A stretch of 64,000 nucleotides of DNA from Pseudoalteromonas sp. T1lg75 (GTDB lineage Bacteria > Pseudomonadota > Gammaproteobacteria > Enterobacterales > Alteromonadaceae): the NCBI RefSeq assembly GCF_002964705.1, contig NZ_PQCD01000062.1:122259-186258 (forward strand), written 5' to 3'. A program made the translations under genes and the position numbers. Shown here in pieces: positions 28,743-37,048 of this stretch; the stretch's first letter is position 1, and every line of letters begins with the position of its first letter. The notes under the pieces are model-generated. The model did not search any database, was not told the origin of the DNA, and worked only from the letters and a program-made list of their open reading frames with translations.

Positions 28743-31700
28743 ATGACTCGACTCTTCAACAAATCCCGCCTAGCAACCCTGATGTTGCTAGCCATGGGCG
28801 GCACGGCCTCGGCAGCGCAGGCAGTTAAACCCGCAGAGCTTCAATTCACCCTGATCACCGGCGAAAAAGTCAGTGCCGTGGTCAAGGCCGACGGCAAGCT
28901 TGGCGGTATTCGCGTGCTCGGTGACAATGGTGAAGAGCAGATCACCAGTGTATTCAGTAAAGGTGGTAACCAATATGTGATCACCAACAAGGCGCAAACC
29001 TTGGTGGACGCTCAGGCGATCGATATGGAGCTGTTTAACATCACCAAGCTGCATCAGTCGGGCTATGACGACGCGTCAACCGATAAGCTCCCGGTCATTG
29101 TTGAATACGCCGACGGCACCCTGGCAGGCAGTGCCACACCGGCCACCTTCGAAGGGGTATCGCTCAGTGGTGAGCTGGAGATCATCGACAGCGCCGCTTT
29201 TGCCATCAGCAAAGACAAGGCCGCTCAGGTATGGCAAACGTTCACCAGCGACAGCCGCATTCAAGGTGTCTGGCTTGATGCCGTGGTTCATGCCCATAAA
29301 ACCGCGCCCAGCAGTGCCACACTTACACCCACGGTGCAGCTGACCGGTGCCTTTGGCCCATTTGCAGCCCAATATAATGGGGCCGGTGTAAAAGTGGCCG
29401 TGTTGGATACCGGATACGATACCAGCCACGCCGATTTAGTCGGCAAGGTTATCGCCGAGCGTGACTTTACTTACCCTTATACCAAGGTGGATGATTTCAA
29501 TGGCCACGGTACGCACACCGCCAGCACCATCGCCGGTACCGGCGCCGAGTCAAACGGCTTGTGGGCCGGGGTATCGCCTGGCGCCGACCTGATCGTCGGT
29601 AAGGTATTAAGTGATGTCGGTGGCGGCTCAACCTTTGGCATTCTTAACGGCATGTTATGGGCCGTGGAAGAAGGCGCCCAGGTCGTTAATATGTCTCTTG
29701 GCGGCAGCGGCACCAGCTGTAGCGGCCCTCTGGTAGATATGGTTGAGGCCTTAAGCGACCAGGCGCTGTTCGTTATCTCGGCCGGTAACAGTTTCTCCCG
29801 TGAAACCGTCGGCGTACCGGGCTGTGCCCCAAGCGCTCTGACCGTAGGTGCCATCGACCGCGATAACAACACAGCTTCTTTCTCGTCACGCGGCCCCTCA
29901 CCGGATGGCCACTCGCCTAAACCGGATATTGCCTCACAAGGCGTGGATGTGGTTGCGGCTGCCTCGGGCGGCACCGGCGCCACCGCGTATAAGGCGCTCT
30001 CGGGTACCTCTATGTCGGCACCTCATGTTGCCGGCGGTGCGGCCATTGTGATGCAGGCGCGTCCCGATTTATCGCCGCAAGACGTGAAAAAAGTACTGAC
30101 GTCATCGGCTCAAGAGTCCGCCGCTCATGTACTTGAACAAGGTGCAGGCCCGATGGATATCAACCGTGCGGTAGCACAAGCCGTGATTGGCGCGCCCAAC
30201 CAAGAACTAGGCATTTTCCATGACGGCGACGGTGCCGGCTACACAGAAACACAGGTGCAACTGCAAAACCTGTCATCTGCAGACGTCACCCTAAAGCTCA
30301 ACCTTGAGCTGCTTGGTGAAGACGGCAAAACCAAACTCCCTGCGACCTTTGCTGGGCTCGGTGTTAAAGAAATCACCATTGGCGCCAATCAAAGCGCGCA
30401 ATTACCCGTGTGGGTCAACCCTGAAATCGCCCTGCGCGACGGCGCCTACGGCGCTATTACGGGTAAGATCATTGGTAAAACGGTAGGAGCAGACGATGAC
30501 CAGGTGATCGTGCCTATCTCGTTCTGGATTGATCAACCGCAGGTTAGCCTGGACTTAAGCGTGACCGACCGCCGCGGTATGCCTGCCACCTCACCGTCAA
30601 AAGTGTACCTGATCAACGAAGAAGACGACTGGGGTCGTTATGTGTCGCTGAACAACGGCCAGGCCAGCGTCAGCGTACCGAGCGGCAACTACACCGTGGT
30701 TGCGCATATCATGACGTACGACAACGACACAACCGCTTCGGGTCTGGTGGAATCGGCCACCATGATGGCAGACCTGGACGCCAAGCTAACCACGGATCGC
30801 CAGCTTCACTTTGATGCCCGCGATGCCCGTGAAGTCACCTTTAAGGCCAGCAAGCCACTGGATACTCAGGGTTACTCGTTCGGCTTTACCTATGCCCTGG
30901 ACGACAGCAAAAGCGCCAAACTGGCCGCTTTTGACCTGGCCCCGGATTACGTCGACAACATGTATGCCTGGTCACAGGGCTATGATAGCCGCTTCCGCTC
31001 GTTTATCACCACCCGTGCCCTGGCCCCCGAGGCAGAAGTACGCACCCAAGGTGGCATGTTGCTTAACTATGTAAACCAGGGTCAGGCGTTGGCATTCCAT
31101 GGTGAAGGCAATGCCGAGGTACTGGCGGTGGGCGACGGTGGTTACAGCACAGACTGGAGCCAGTTTGACCTGGAAGGCAAGATAGCGCTTATCGCCAACC
31201 CTTATTACCTTACTTCCTACATGGTAGGTAATGCCATGAGACACGGAGCCGTGGGGGTGATTCATTATCGTCCGGGTAACCCGGGTCGTTACAAGGGCAA
31301 TATCGGTGGCACACCGCGCGTGCCGGTGATCAACATCAGCTCGGAGCAAGGTGAACTATTGGCCGCCGAAGTGGCCGCCGGTAACAATACCGTCTCTTGG
31401 TCGGGTATTGCCGCCGAGCGTTCACCCTATGCCTACTCTATTAACCACATCACTCAGGGCGCCATTGAGTCGGGTCAAATCAATTTGCAAGAACACAAAA
31501 TGAGAAAGATCACGGCCAAGTATCACTCGCAAGGCGATGAGCGTCCGGCTTGGACGGATGTGATGGCCATGACCTCAGGGACTGGCGAGTTTTACTCCAC
31601 CGGCAGCCCGCAGATGATGATGCTGCCTATTGAGCGAGAAGAATATTACACGGCCACGACCAAAAATGCCTGGACCAACATAGTCATGCCGAGCAGCCAA

Positions 31701-32492
31701 CTGGGGTCTAACGGCGGCTATTTCGATGGTCCACGGGTTATGACCGAAGGTGAAGAGCAGACCGCATGGTTTAAGGGCCCGCGTACCGGTGCCCTGCTGA
31801 CCAACGGCTCGGCCTTGGTTAGTCGTCAGACCAATATTCTTCACTTCCGCTACGCCGCCTTTGGCGACGGTGCCGGACACGATGGAACCAGTGGCTATTC
31901 GGGTTCATCGGCGGTGGGCCTCAAGATTGATGGTCAATCTGTCTATCCGAACAGCGGTATGCTGGAAGTGCCGCACAGCAATGCAGAAGTTGAGCTAACA
32001 ACTCAATACAATGCCCGTGGCGTGGGTGAGCGTTCACCGGTTAATGATGCCCTGGGCTCATTCTTCCGCGGTGTATACACCTTCAATACCCACAGTGAAA
32101 CTCAGGGTCGCCAGGCGGTACTTATGCCAACATTTGATATCCCGGTGGATATCAATAACAGCATCGCCGCCGGCAGTGCCTTGAACATGGTGCTCGGCGC
32201 CCAGCTGGATTCGGGCGCGGCGGTATCGCTAAGCGAAGTAAGCGTTCAATACAGCTTCGGCCAACACTGCTTACCGGAAGGCGTCTCTGTTTACAGCTAC
32301 TGTCCGGTATCAACACGCTTACCCGAAAGCGCATGGCAGCAGGCCAGTGTGTCCATGGTCGATGGCCAATGGGTTGCACACCTGCCAAACAACGGCGAAG
32401 CGGGCGAGTTTGTGCACCTTCGCGTGCAAATGAGCGACGCCTCTGGCAGCACTGCGGCGCAAACCATGATGCGTGTATACCAGCTTAAATAG
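28743..32492 (+). CDS. Secreted subtilisin-like serine protease (S8) with PA domain
   Basis: 1249 residues. A signal peptide (ATLMLLAMGGTASAAQA) is followed by an I9-like propeptide region to about residue 195. The S8 catalytic domain has D222 in VLDTGYD, H255 in GHGTHT and S423 in GTSMSAPHVAGG, with an oxyanion Asn in SAGNS. Beyond it come beta-rich repeats and a PA domain near residues 790-880 (LEGKIALIANP...MRHGAVGVIHY). No sorting signal or lipobox; the protein is probably exported and released or held at the surface. Single gene with its own terminator. Function: extracellular protein degradation, inferred from family. Confidence 0.93.
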   Translation: MTRLFNKSRLATLMLLAMGGTASAAQAVKPAELQFTLITGEKVSAVVKADGKLGGIRVLGDNGEEQITSVFSKGGNQYVITNKAQTLVDAQAIDMELFNITKLHQSGYDDASTDKLPVIVEYADGTLAGSATPATFEGVSLSGELEIIDSAAFAISKDKAAQVWQTFTSDSRIQGVWLDAVVHAHKTAPSSATLTPTVQLTGAFGPFAAQYNGAGVKVAVLDTGYDTSHADLVGKVIAERDFTYPYTKVDDFNGHGTHTASTIAGTGAESNGLWAGVSPGADLIVGKVLSDVGGGSTFGILNGMLWAVEEGAQVVNMSLGGSGTSCSGPLVDMVEALSDQALFVISAGNSFSRETVGVPGCAPSALTVGAIDRDNNTASFSSRGPSPDGHSPKPDIASQGVDVVAAASGGTGATAYKALSGTSMSAPHVAGGAAIVMQARPDLSPQDVKKVLTSSAQESAAHVLEQGAGPMDINRAVAQAVIGAPNQELGIFHDGDGAGYTETQVQLQNLSSADVTLKLNLELLGEDGKTKLPATFAGLGVKEITIGANQSAQLPVWVNPEIALRDGAYGAITGKIIGKTVGADDDQVIVPISFWIDQPQVSLDLSVTDRRGMPATSPSKVYLINEEDDWGRYVSLNNGQASVSVPSGNYTVVAHIMTYDNDTTASGLVESATMMADLDAKLTTDRQLHFDARDAREVTFKASKPLDTQGYSFGFTYALDDSKSAKLAAFDLAPDYVDNMYAWSQGYDSRFRSFITTRALAPEAEVRTQGGMLLNYVNQGQALAFHGEGNAEVLAVGDGGYSTDWSQFDLEGKIALIANPYYLTSYMVGNAMRHGAVGVIHYRPGNPGRYKGNIGGTPRVPVINISSEQGELLAAEVAAGNNTVSWSGIAAERSPYAYSINHITQGAIESGQINLQEHKMRKITAKYHSQGDERPAWTDVMAMTSGTGEFYSTGSPQMMMLPIEREEYYTATTKNAWTNIVMPSSQLGSNGGYFDGPRVMTEGEEQTAWFKGPRTGALLTNGSALVSRQTNILHFRYAAFGDGAGHDGTSGYSGSSAVGLKIDGQSVYPNSGMLEVPHSNAEVELTTQYNARGVGERSPVNDALGSFFRGVYTFNTHSETQGRQAVLMPTFDIPVDINNSIAAGSALNMVLGAQLDSGAAVSLSEVSVQYSFGQHCLPEGVSVYSYCPVSTRLPESAWQQASVSMVDGQWVAHLPNNGEAGEFVHLRVQMSDASGSTAAQTMMRVYQLK

Positions 32493-32515
32493 TCCTTTGG
32501 TTGGTTCTTAACCAC

Positions 32516-32550
32516 AAACCACCTTGTTCATGTAGCAAGGTGGTTTTTTT
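32516..32550 (+). terminator. Terminator after the subtilase gene
   Basis: AAACCACCTTG and CAAGGTGGTTT form an 11-bp stem followed by seven T. Confidence 0.9.
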
Positions 32551-32649
32551 ATTTTCAGACCTCGCAACCAATAGCCCTCAGCACCGTGACTTGGCGCACA
32601 AAATACTTTATGGTGCGGAACAGTATTCTTTGACTCTACAAGCAGTTAT

Positions 32650-33366
32650 ATGAGCCAAACAGCAGTTGCCACCACCTTCCTTGCCGTTACCCTGTTATTT
32701 ACCCTACCCGCATGCCAAGCCGAGCCGGTGAAAATGTCGCACAGCGGTATTTGTCATGCGCCAGACTCGGCCCATTACTTGCGCACCAAAAACTTTACCG
32801 CCTATGCCGATTTGTCCAGCTGCCTCGAAGCGGGCGGCCGTTTACCCAAAGGCTATGCCCAAGAAAATACCGCGACACGCGGCAACGGTGAGTACAACCG
32901 CGATGACTGGGCGCATTGGTTAGACGTAGATGACGACTGCCAGGACACCCGGGCCGAGGTGCTGATTGCCCAGTCACAGGGATTGGTCAGCTTTAGTAAC
33001 CAAAAACAATGCAGAGTCACGCAAGGGGTGTGGACGGACCCATACTCGGGCAAACAATTTACCAATGACGACGACCTGGATATCGATCACATAGTGCCGC
33101 TAAAATTTGCCAATGAGCATGGCGGCGCCCATTGGAGCCGGGATGAAAAAGCGCGTTTTGCCAATGACCTGGAAAATCTGCTTGCCGTCGATGACGCCTT
33201 AAACCAATCCAAGGGCGCCAAGGGCCCAACCCAATGGCTGCCGCCCAAGCATGAATACCGCTGCGAATATCTGGCCCGCTTTAACGCCGTCATGACCAAG
33301 TACCGATTGACGTATTCGGCGCAAGAGCGCCGCACCCTGACCAAGATGACCAGCGCCTGTAGCTAA
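32650..33366 (+). CDS. Secreted HNH-family nuclease (DUF1524-like)
   Basis: 238 residues. The N-terminus (TTFLAVTLLFTLPACQA) is a signal peptide; an alternative lipobox reading around LPAC would make it a lipoprotein. The HNH/His-Me finger core is DLDIDHIVPLKFANEHGG with downstream NDLENLLAVDDALNQSKG, as in secreted DUF1524-type endonucleases. Six or more Cys suggest disulfides. Probably an extracellular DNase, a natural companion to the neighbouring exoprotease in nutrient scavenging, although the two have separate transcripts. Confidence 0.85.
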   Translation: MSQTAVATTFLAVTLLFTLPACQAEPVKMSHSGICHAPDSAHYLRTKNFTAYADLSSCLEAGGRLPKGYAQENTATRGNGEYNRDDWAHWLDVDDDCQDTRAEVLIAQSQGLVSFSNQKQCRVTQGVWTDPYSGKQFTNDDDLDIDHIVPLKFANEHGGAHWSRDEKARFANDLENLLAVDDALNQSKGAKGPTQWLPPKHEYRCEYLARFNAVMTKYRLTYSAQERRTLTKMTSACS

Positions 33367-33727
33367 CGCCGTCACATCTCACTGGCGCATTCGCTAACTT
33401 ACTCTAGGTCGGTGCCCGGCGCCGACAGGGGTAGTATTTCAAACCCAATAACCACCCAAAATCCACTGCGTTTGGCAGGCTAACAACAGCAGCCACATAA
33501 CCACTGCAAGCACTCTGCAAAAACAGGGATATGTAAAAACCCCCACATTGCCGCTGTTTTGGCCCGCTATGCAATCCACCTAAACGGCACGGTTACGCAA
33601 AATTGAAACCTGGCCCGCTGATAATAAGTAAGAAAATAAATTACATAACGAGCCTTGTCTGGCTCGAATAAGTGATGGCTCGTTTTTACCGAGCAGAGAT
33701 TCAATTGCTTGCAGGTTAGACACCTGA
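33367..33727. other. Non-coding stretch left of the cassette array
   Basis: I see no gene. There is a CGAGCC/GGCTCG hairpin near 33650-33667 and base composition falls to AT-rich toward the cassettes. No integron integrase remnant is recognisable here. Confidence 0.5.
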
Positions 33728-33827
33728 TAACTTGTTGCTATTACTAAATAAAAATTTTACTGGTGGGAAAAGAGAAGGTTGTGGATAACTTCCTTAACCC
33801 GAAATTCTCACTAATAAGCTGTTATGA
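33728..33827 (+). other. attC-like site 0 (5' boundary of cassette array)
   Basis: Begins TAACTTG and ends GCTGTTATGA; GTTATGA (33821-33827) fits the R' core GTTRRRY. The left arm (ATAAC..GTTGCTATTACT) is imperfectly complementary to the right arm (ACTAATAAGCTGTTAT). Weaker than sites 1 and 2, so this is tentative. Confidence 0.4.
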
Positions 33828-33848
33828 ATCTTTAGCTCGGAGCTAATT

Positions 33849-34294
33849 TTGAGATTATTCGTATTAATCATTTCTTTATTTCTTTATTTCTTTATTCATG
33901 TGCATCAGAAGTTGAAAACGAAGACTTAGTTGGCGCTTGGGAATTACTCTATGATGGACAAGGTGACTTTTGGTTTAGTCATGTAGCGTTTACTGCTTCA
34001 GGAGAAAAATGCACTATTAGCTATAGCTTTGATAAAAACAAAGAACTTAGCGCTAGTTACTACTTAAGTACTTATAATTTAGAGAACAACGAGCTAACTG
34101 TAAAAGTAGTTCAAAGCTCTTCACCCTACGTTAATGTTGGAGAAGAAATTAAAGATAAAATTCTAAATTTTAATCAAAATACTTTTGCAATGCAGATGTA
34201 TTACCCTATTGTAGGTTCTTTCGTTGACCGTTTTATAAAACTAGAAGACATAAAGGCTAGTAGCATTTGTAATGTAGTTAAAAACAATTCATAA
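33849..34294 (+). pseudogene. Cassette 1: small lipoprotein, out of frame through an 8-bp repeat
   Basis: The TTG at 33849 follows GGAG by 6 bp and starts LRLFVLIISLFLY, then runs out of frame to a TAG. The rest of the gene, SCASEVENEDLVGAWELL and onward (about 130 codons to TAA 34294), is intact in another frame. The switch lies in three tandem copies of ATTTCTTT at 33870-33893. With two copies the reading joins perfectly to give MRLFVLIISLFLYSCAS, a lipoprotein signal with lipobox LYSC. So the sequenced state is OFF, and change by one repeat unit would restore it. The mature part looks like a small beta-barrel stress or lipocalin-type protein, but I cannot name a family. AT-rich and followed directly by attC 1, so it is an integron cassette gene. 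Confidence 0.72.
33870..33893 (+). repeat. Three tandem copies of ATTTCTTT
   Basis: Perfect 8-bp simple-sequence repeat inside the signal-peptide coding region of cassette gene 1. Eight is not a multiple of three, so each gain or loss shifts the reading frame. Confidence 0.95.
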
Positions 34295-34389
34295 CAAGTT
34301 GCTCAAGCTGGACTCGTAACAGTTGGCTCGGTTCCGCTTCGCTTCACATTTTAGCCAACAATTACTCGCCTCTTAGCAAGGCGTTATAT
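34292..34389 (+). other. attC site 1
   Basis: R'' side TAACAAG, R' side GTTATAT. The left arm (TAAC..GTTGCTCAAG) mirrors the right arm read in reverse complement (TAAC..CTTGCTAAGAGG). An inner pair, GTTGGCT (34322-34328) with AGCCAAC (34353-34359), flanks a variable terminal loop, as attC sites require. Confidence 0.8.
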
Positions 34390-34403
34390 AACACAAGGAA
34401 GTC

Positions 34404-34823
34404 ATGCGTTATCTTCTACTATTGTTAGTTGTTCTGTTATCAAGTTGTTCAAGGGAGCATCATCCTGCGATAGGTGGAATGCAGTTCTCAATTGAAGGCC
34501 TGAATAAAGCGGAACTAATTACGCATTTAGACTCATTCGCACACGACAATAATTTAGTAAAAAATTACGAAGGCGGAGAGCGAATGCTTCCGGAAAAAGC
34601 TGCTGTTTTAGTTGCCGCCAAATATTCTTTAGATAAAAGTATTCATATATACGTTCAAAACTACTTAGATCATGATTGCTTTTTCGCCGCAGCTTATGAT
34701 TTTGATAAAAATAACAAAAAGCAGGCGTTAGAATTAGCTCGTCTACTGAAGAATAAACTAGTTAAAACATTTGATGCACGTCTCACTTTCTACAATGATA
34801 GTCAGTGCAAAAGTGCTATATAA
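34404..34823 (+). CDS. Cassette 2: small lipoprotein of unknown function
   Basis: 139 residues. Signal peptide with lipobox LLSSC (cysteine at about residue 16), so a lipid-anchored periplasmic or outer-membrane protein. The mature domain (AELITHLDSFAHDNNLVKNYEGG... DARLTFYNDSQCKSAI) is unfamiliar. AAGGAAGTC precedes the ATG. AT-rich, plus strand, enclosed between attC 1 and attC 2, hence a cassette gene. Confidence 0.75.
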   Translation: MRYLLLLLVVLLSSCSREHHPAIGGMQFSIEGLNKAELITHLDSFAHDNNLVKNYEGGERMLPEKAAVLVAAKYSLDKSIHIYVQNYLDHDCFFAAAYDFDKNNKKQALELARLLKNKLVKTFDARLTFYNDSQCKSAI

Positions 34824-34917
34824 CAAGTTACTCAAAAGGACGCAAAACGCTTGGCTTGTGCTCCTTCGTCGCTAATTTTAGCTAAGCATTTATGCGCCCA
34901 TTAGTAAGGCGTTATAC
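34821..34917 (+). other. attC site 2
   Basis: TAACAAG to GTTATAC. Its arms are near-perfect mirror images: TAACAAGTTACTCAAAAGG against the reverse complement TAACGCCTTACTAATGGG, and inner CGCTTGGCT against TGCTTAGCT. The first ~40 bases are identical to site 3, as expected of one chromosomal integron. Confidence 0.85.
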
Positions 34918-34931
34918 ATCTTGAGAAAGCC

Positions 34932-35306
34932 ATGAAGAAATGGAAAATCACTTTCGCTTTGTTCTGCATAATGTACCTAATCAGTGTTATTAGGTTACCT
35001 TTTTCAGATACCTTAACTATCAGTGATTTTATTGGAGCTATAACTGGTGGTTTGACTTTAATTCCTCTTTATGGCTTTGCTTATAAGATCGCAGTTGGCT
35101 CCAAGTTAATAGCGAAACTAATATTTGCGTTTAACGGATTTATAGCAATTTTAGGGATTGTTCTAGCTGCTCTCTACTTGCTTAATAACTTTAACTTTTG
35201 GCAATTGTTGGTGACCTTTATCTTTTTGGGTTTCCTATATGGTTTTATGTACCCTCAATATATGTACGCATTTAGGTCTCAAGAGCTCTGGGCGAAAGAT
35301 GTATAA
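34932..35306 (+). CDS. Cassette 3: small integral membrane protein
   Basis: 124 residues with about four hydrophobic helices (ITFALFCIMYLISVI, IGAITGGLTLIPLYGFAY, LIFAFNGFIAILGIVLAALYLL, LLVTFIFLGFLYGFMY). No motif I recognise. GAGAAAGCC before the ATG. Bounded by attC 2 and attC 3, whose TAACAAG begins within the stop codon, as is usual for tight cassettes. Confidence 0.7.
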   Translation: MKKWKITFALFCIMYLISVIRLPFSDTLTISDFIGAITGGLTLIPLYGFAYKIAVGSKLIAKLIFAFNGFIAILGIVLAALYLLNNFNFWQLLVTFIFLGFLYGFMYPQYMYAFRSQELWAKDV

Positions 35307-35399
35307 CAAGTTACTCAAAAGGACGCAAAACGCTTGGCTGGCGCTCATTCTTCGCTAATTATAGCCAAGCATTATCCGCATTTTATGCGGGCGCTACAC
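35304..35399 (+). other. attC site 3 (altered R' core)
   Basis: TAACAAG start and inner GCTTGGCT / AGCCAAGC pair are conserved, but the right end reads GCTACAC where GTTRRRY is expected: the second base of the core is C, not T. The right arm also differs (CCGCATTTTATGCGG forms a small local hairpin). Confidence 0.7.
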
Positions 35400-35412
35400 A
35401 CTTGGAGGCTAA

Positions 35413-35793
35413 ATGGAACTTAATCAGGTTACTTTACCGGTCAAAGATATGGATAAAACGGTAAAATTTTATCTTTGCCTCGGTTTTACGCAAATCGTTG
35501 ATACTCCCCATTACGCGCGATTCTCATGCCCCGACGGCAATGCAACATTTTCGCTCTCGTTAGAAAACGAAGACTTCGAAAATCATTCCGTGATCTATTT
35601 CGAACACGAAAATTTAGATGCGCTCTATCAAGCGCTTATTGAGAAAGGCATCACCTTCGAGCAGGCGCCAACAGAGCAGCGTTACCTGTGGAAAGAAGCC
35701 GTGCTACTAGACCCGTCGGGGAATAAAATTAAGCTCTACTGGGCTGGCGAAAATCGCTTAAATCCGCCGTGGAAGGTAGAAAAACGCGCATAA
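35413..35793 (+). CDS. Cassette 4: VOC/glyoxalase-bleomycin-resistance family protein
   Basis: 126 residues. The pattern NQVTLPVKDMDKTVKFYLCLGF, then ARFSCPDGNATFSLSL, VIYFEHENLDALYQALIEKG, and LWKEAVLLDPSGNKIKLYWAG matches a single vicinal-oxygen-chelate module of the glyoxalase/bleomycin-resistance type. Only some metal ligands are evident (terminal E/K region), so it may be a binding protein or an enzyme; substrate unknown. VOC proteins are frequent integron cargo. GGAGG 5 bp before the ATG. Confidence 0.85.
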   Translation: MELNQVTLPVKDMDKTVKFYLCLGFTQIVDTPHYARFSCPDGNATFSLSLENEDFENHSVIYFEHENLDALYQALIEKGITFEQAPTEQRYLWKEAVLLDPSGNKIKLYWAGENRLNPPWKVEKRA

Positions 35794-35882
35794 CAATATG
35801 CTGTTGTTATGCACCGGGGCGCACACACGTGACACACCTTAATTTCGGCTTGCGATATTTACCCCTAAACAAGCTGTTAGGC
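35791..35882 (+). other. attC-like site 4
   Basis: Starts with TAACAAT overlapping the VOC stop codon and ends GCTGTTAGGC; GTTAGGC fits the core consensus. The arms pair only in part (GCTGTTG with CAAGC, GGGG with CCCC), a different attC subtype from sites 1-3. Confidence 0.55.
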
Positions 35883-35916
35883 ACCCAGTCGAAACACTCA
35901 TCACTCAAGGTAATAA

Positions 35917-36270
35917 ATGGAAAAGTTATTTTCATATGGCACGTTGCAAATGGAACATGTCCAGCAAGAAACATTTGGCCGTAAGCTACAGGGTAAACAA
36001 GATGCGTTAATTGGTTACACCCTTTCTGAGGTAAAAATTAAAGATAAAGCGGTAATAAAAGTTAGCGGCACAGATATTCATCCAATCCTGAAGTTTACGG
36101 GAAGTGATGCTGATCTAGTGGAAGGCACCGTTTTTGAAGTAACCACATCAGAATTACAGCAAGCCGATGACTATGAAGTAGAAGAATACGTGCGTGTTGC
36201 AGGTAACTTTAAATCAGGCAATACAGCATGGGCATACGTTTGTGCCGCAACTGAATTAACCAGGCAATAA
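35917..36270 (+). CDS. Cassette 5: gamma-glutamylcyclotransferase-like (AIG2) protein
   Basis: 117 residues with the GGCT-fold signature LFSYGTLQ at residues 4-11 and the catalytic-type acidic residue in ADDYEVEEYVR. Such proteins cyclise gamma-glutamyl amines or peptides to 5-oxoproline; the natural substrate of this small bacterial group is uncertain. Common integron cargo. AAGGTAATAA precedes the ATG. Lies between attC-like sites 4 and 5. Confidence 0.85.
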   Translation: MEKLFSYGTLQMEHVQQETFGRKLQGKQDALIGYTLSEVKIKDKAVIKVSGTDIHPILKFTGSDADLVEGTVFEVTTSELQQADDYEVEEYVRVAGNFKSGNTAWAYVCAATELTRQ

Positions 36271-36376
36271 CGACGCCTGGCAACTGCATGAACGGATAGT
36301 CGTCTAAAGCCAAACTGACGCTCGCTCCTCGCTCATTTTACTCACACTTAACCCGCCCACTATGCGGGCAATAAGT
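36268..36376 (+). other. Degenerate attC-like site 5 (3' end of array)
   Basis: TAACGAC overlaps the stop codon of cassette 5. The middle (GACGCTCGCTCCTCGCTCATTTTA) resembles the loop of sites 1-3, but the right end reads GGGCAATAAG in place of a GGGCGTTA-type core. Probably inactive, which would fix the boundary of the array. Confidence 0.45.
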
Positions 36377-36438
36377 TTTATGAAAATTAATGCCCATGAC
36401 CTACAATGCATGGCTATTGAAACTACAGGGCTCGGTAT

Positions 36439-36927
36439 ATGGTGCGTTTATTTTGTGTTCTTTTCTTCATTGCAAGTACTGCCGGCTGTTCGACCACCCA
36501 GGTGCCACCGATTGCGGTGGGCGAGGTTCTTAATGTTACGGCATTAGAAAATCAGCATGGTGACGCCTTCGAAGACCCCGCTACCTTAGAGCTCTTGTTG
36601 TACGTAAATGGCATGACCGCCAAGGAGATTGCACGCGCCAGCATCGAGAAAATCGACGTGCAGTGTTTAACAGCGGGTCGGGTTGCCTATGTTGCCGATA
36701 TTAGTGGCATGCCCATCATCATTTCCCATCTTGTTGCAGTACCGCGCCTGCGCGATTACCCCTACCCGATCTGGCTGGACTACGACGGCGCCAGCACCGA
36801 ACGTCTGCCCGTTAAAGAAGGGAGTGTCTCGGTGATCGATATCGAACAAGGAGGAATTACCAAGATAGAGTTTATCGCTGAGGAATCGATACTCACCGAA
36901 CGCTTGAGCCGTCACTGCGGACAATGA
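36439..36927 (+). CDS. Hypothetical lipoprotein
   Basis: 162 residues. The signal (MVRLFCVLFFIASTAGCSTT) has a clear lipobox STAGC, so the protein is lipidated. The mature part (PPIAVGEVLNVTALENQ...) belongs to no family I can name; it has two further Cys that could form a disulfide. GC content is higher than in the cassettes, so this gene may lie just beyond the array even though it follows site 5 directly. Confidence 0.7.
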   Translation: MVRLFCVLFFIASTAGCSTTQVPPIAVGEVLNVTALENQHGDAFEDPATLELLLYVNGMTAKEIARASIEKIDVQCLTAGRVAYVADISGMPIIISHLVAVPRLRDYPYPIWLDYDGASTERLPVKEGSVSVIDIEQGGITKIEFIAEESILTERLSRHCGQ

Positions 36928-37048
36928 ACGGCCCCCTAGTTAACAACAGTGGTTGTGATTAAGGCTAGCACCCGTGCCGTTAGCGCAGATGATTCTAGCC
37001 TTTAAATTTACGTGGGAAATAAACCCGGTGACGTCGAATTCCTGGAGC

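Noticed and set aside
33870..33893. CRISPR or satellite reading of the short direct repeats
   Set aside because: Units of 8 bp without spacers. They are a simple-sequence repeat inside a coding region.
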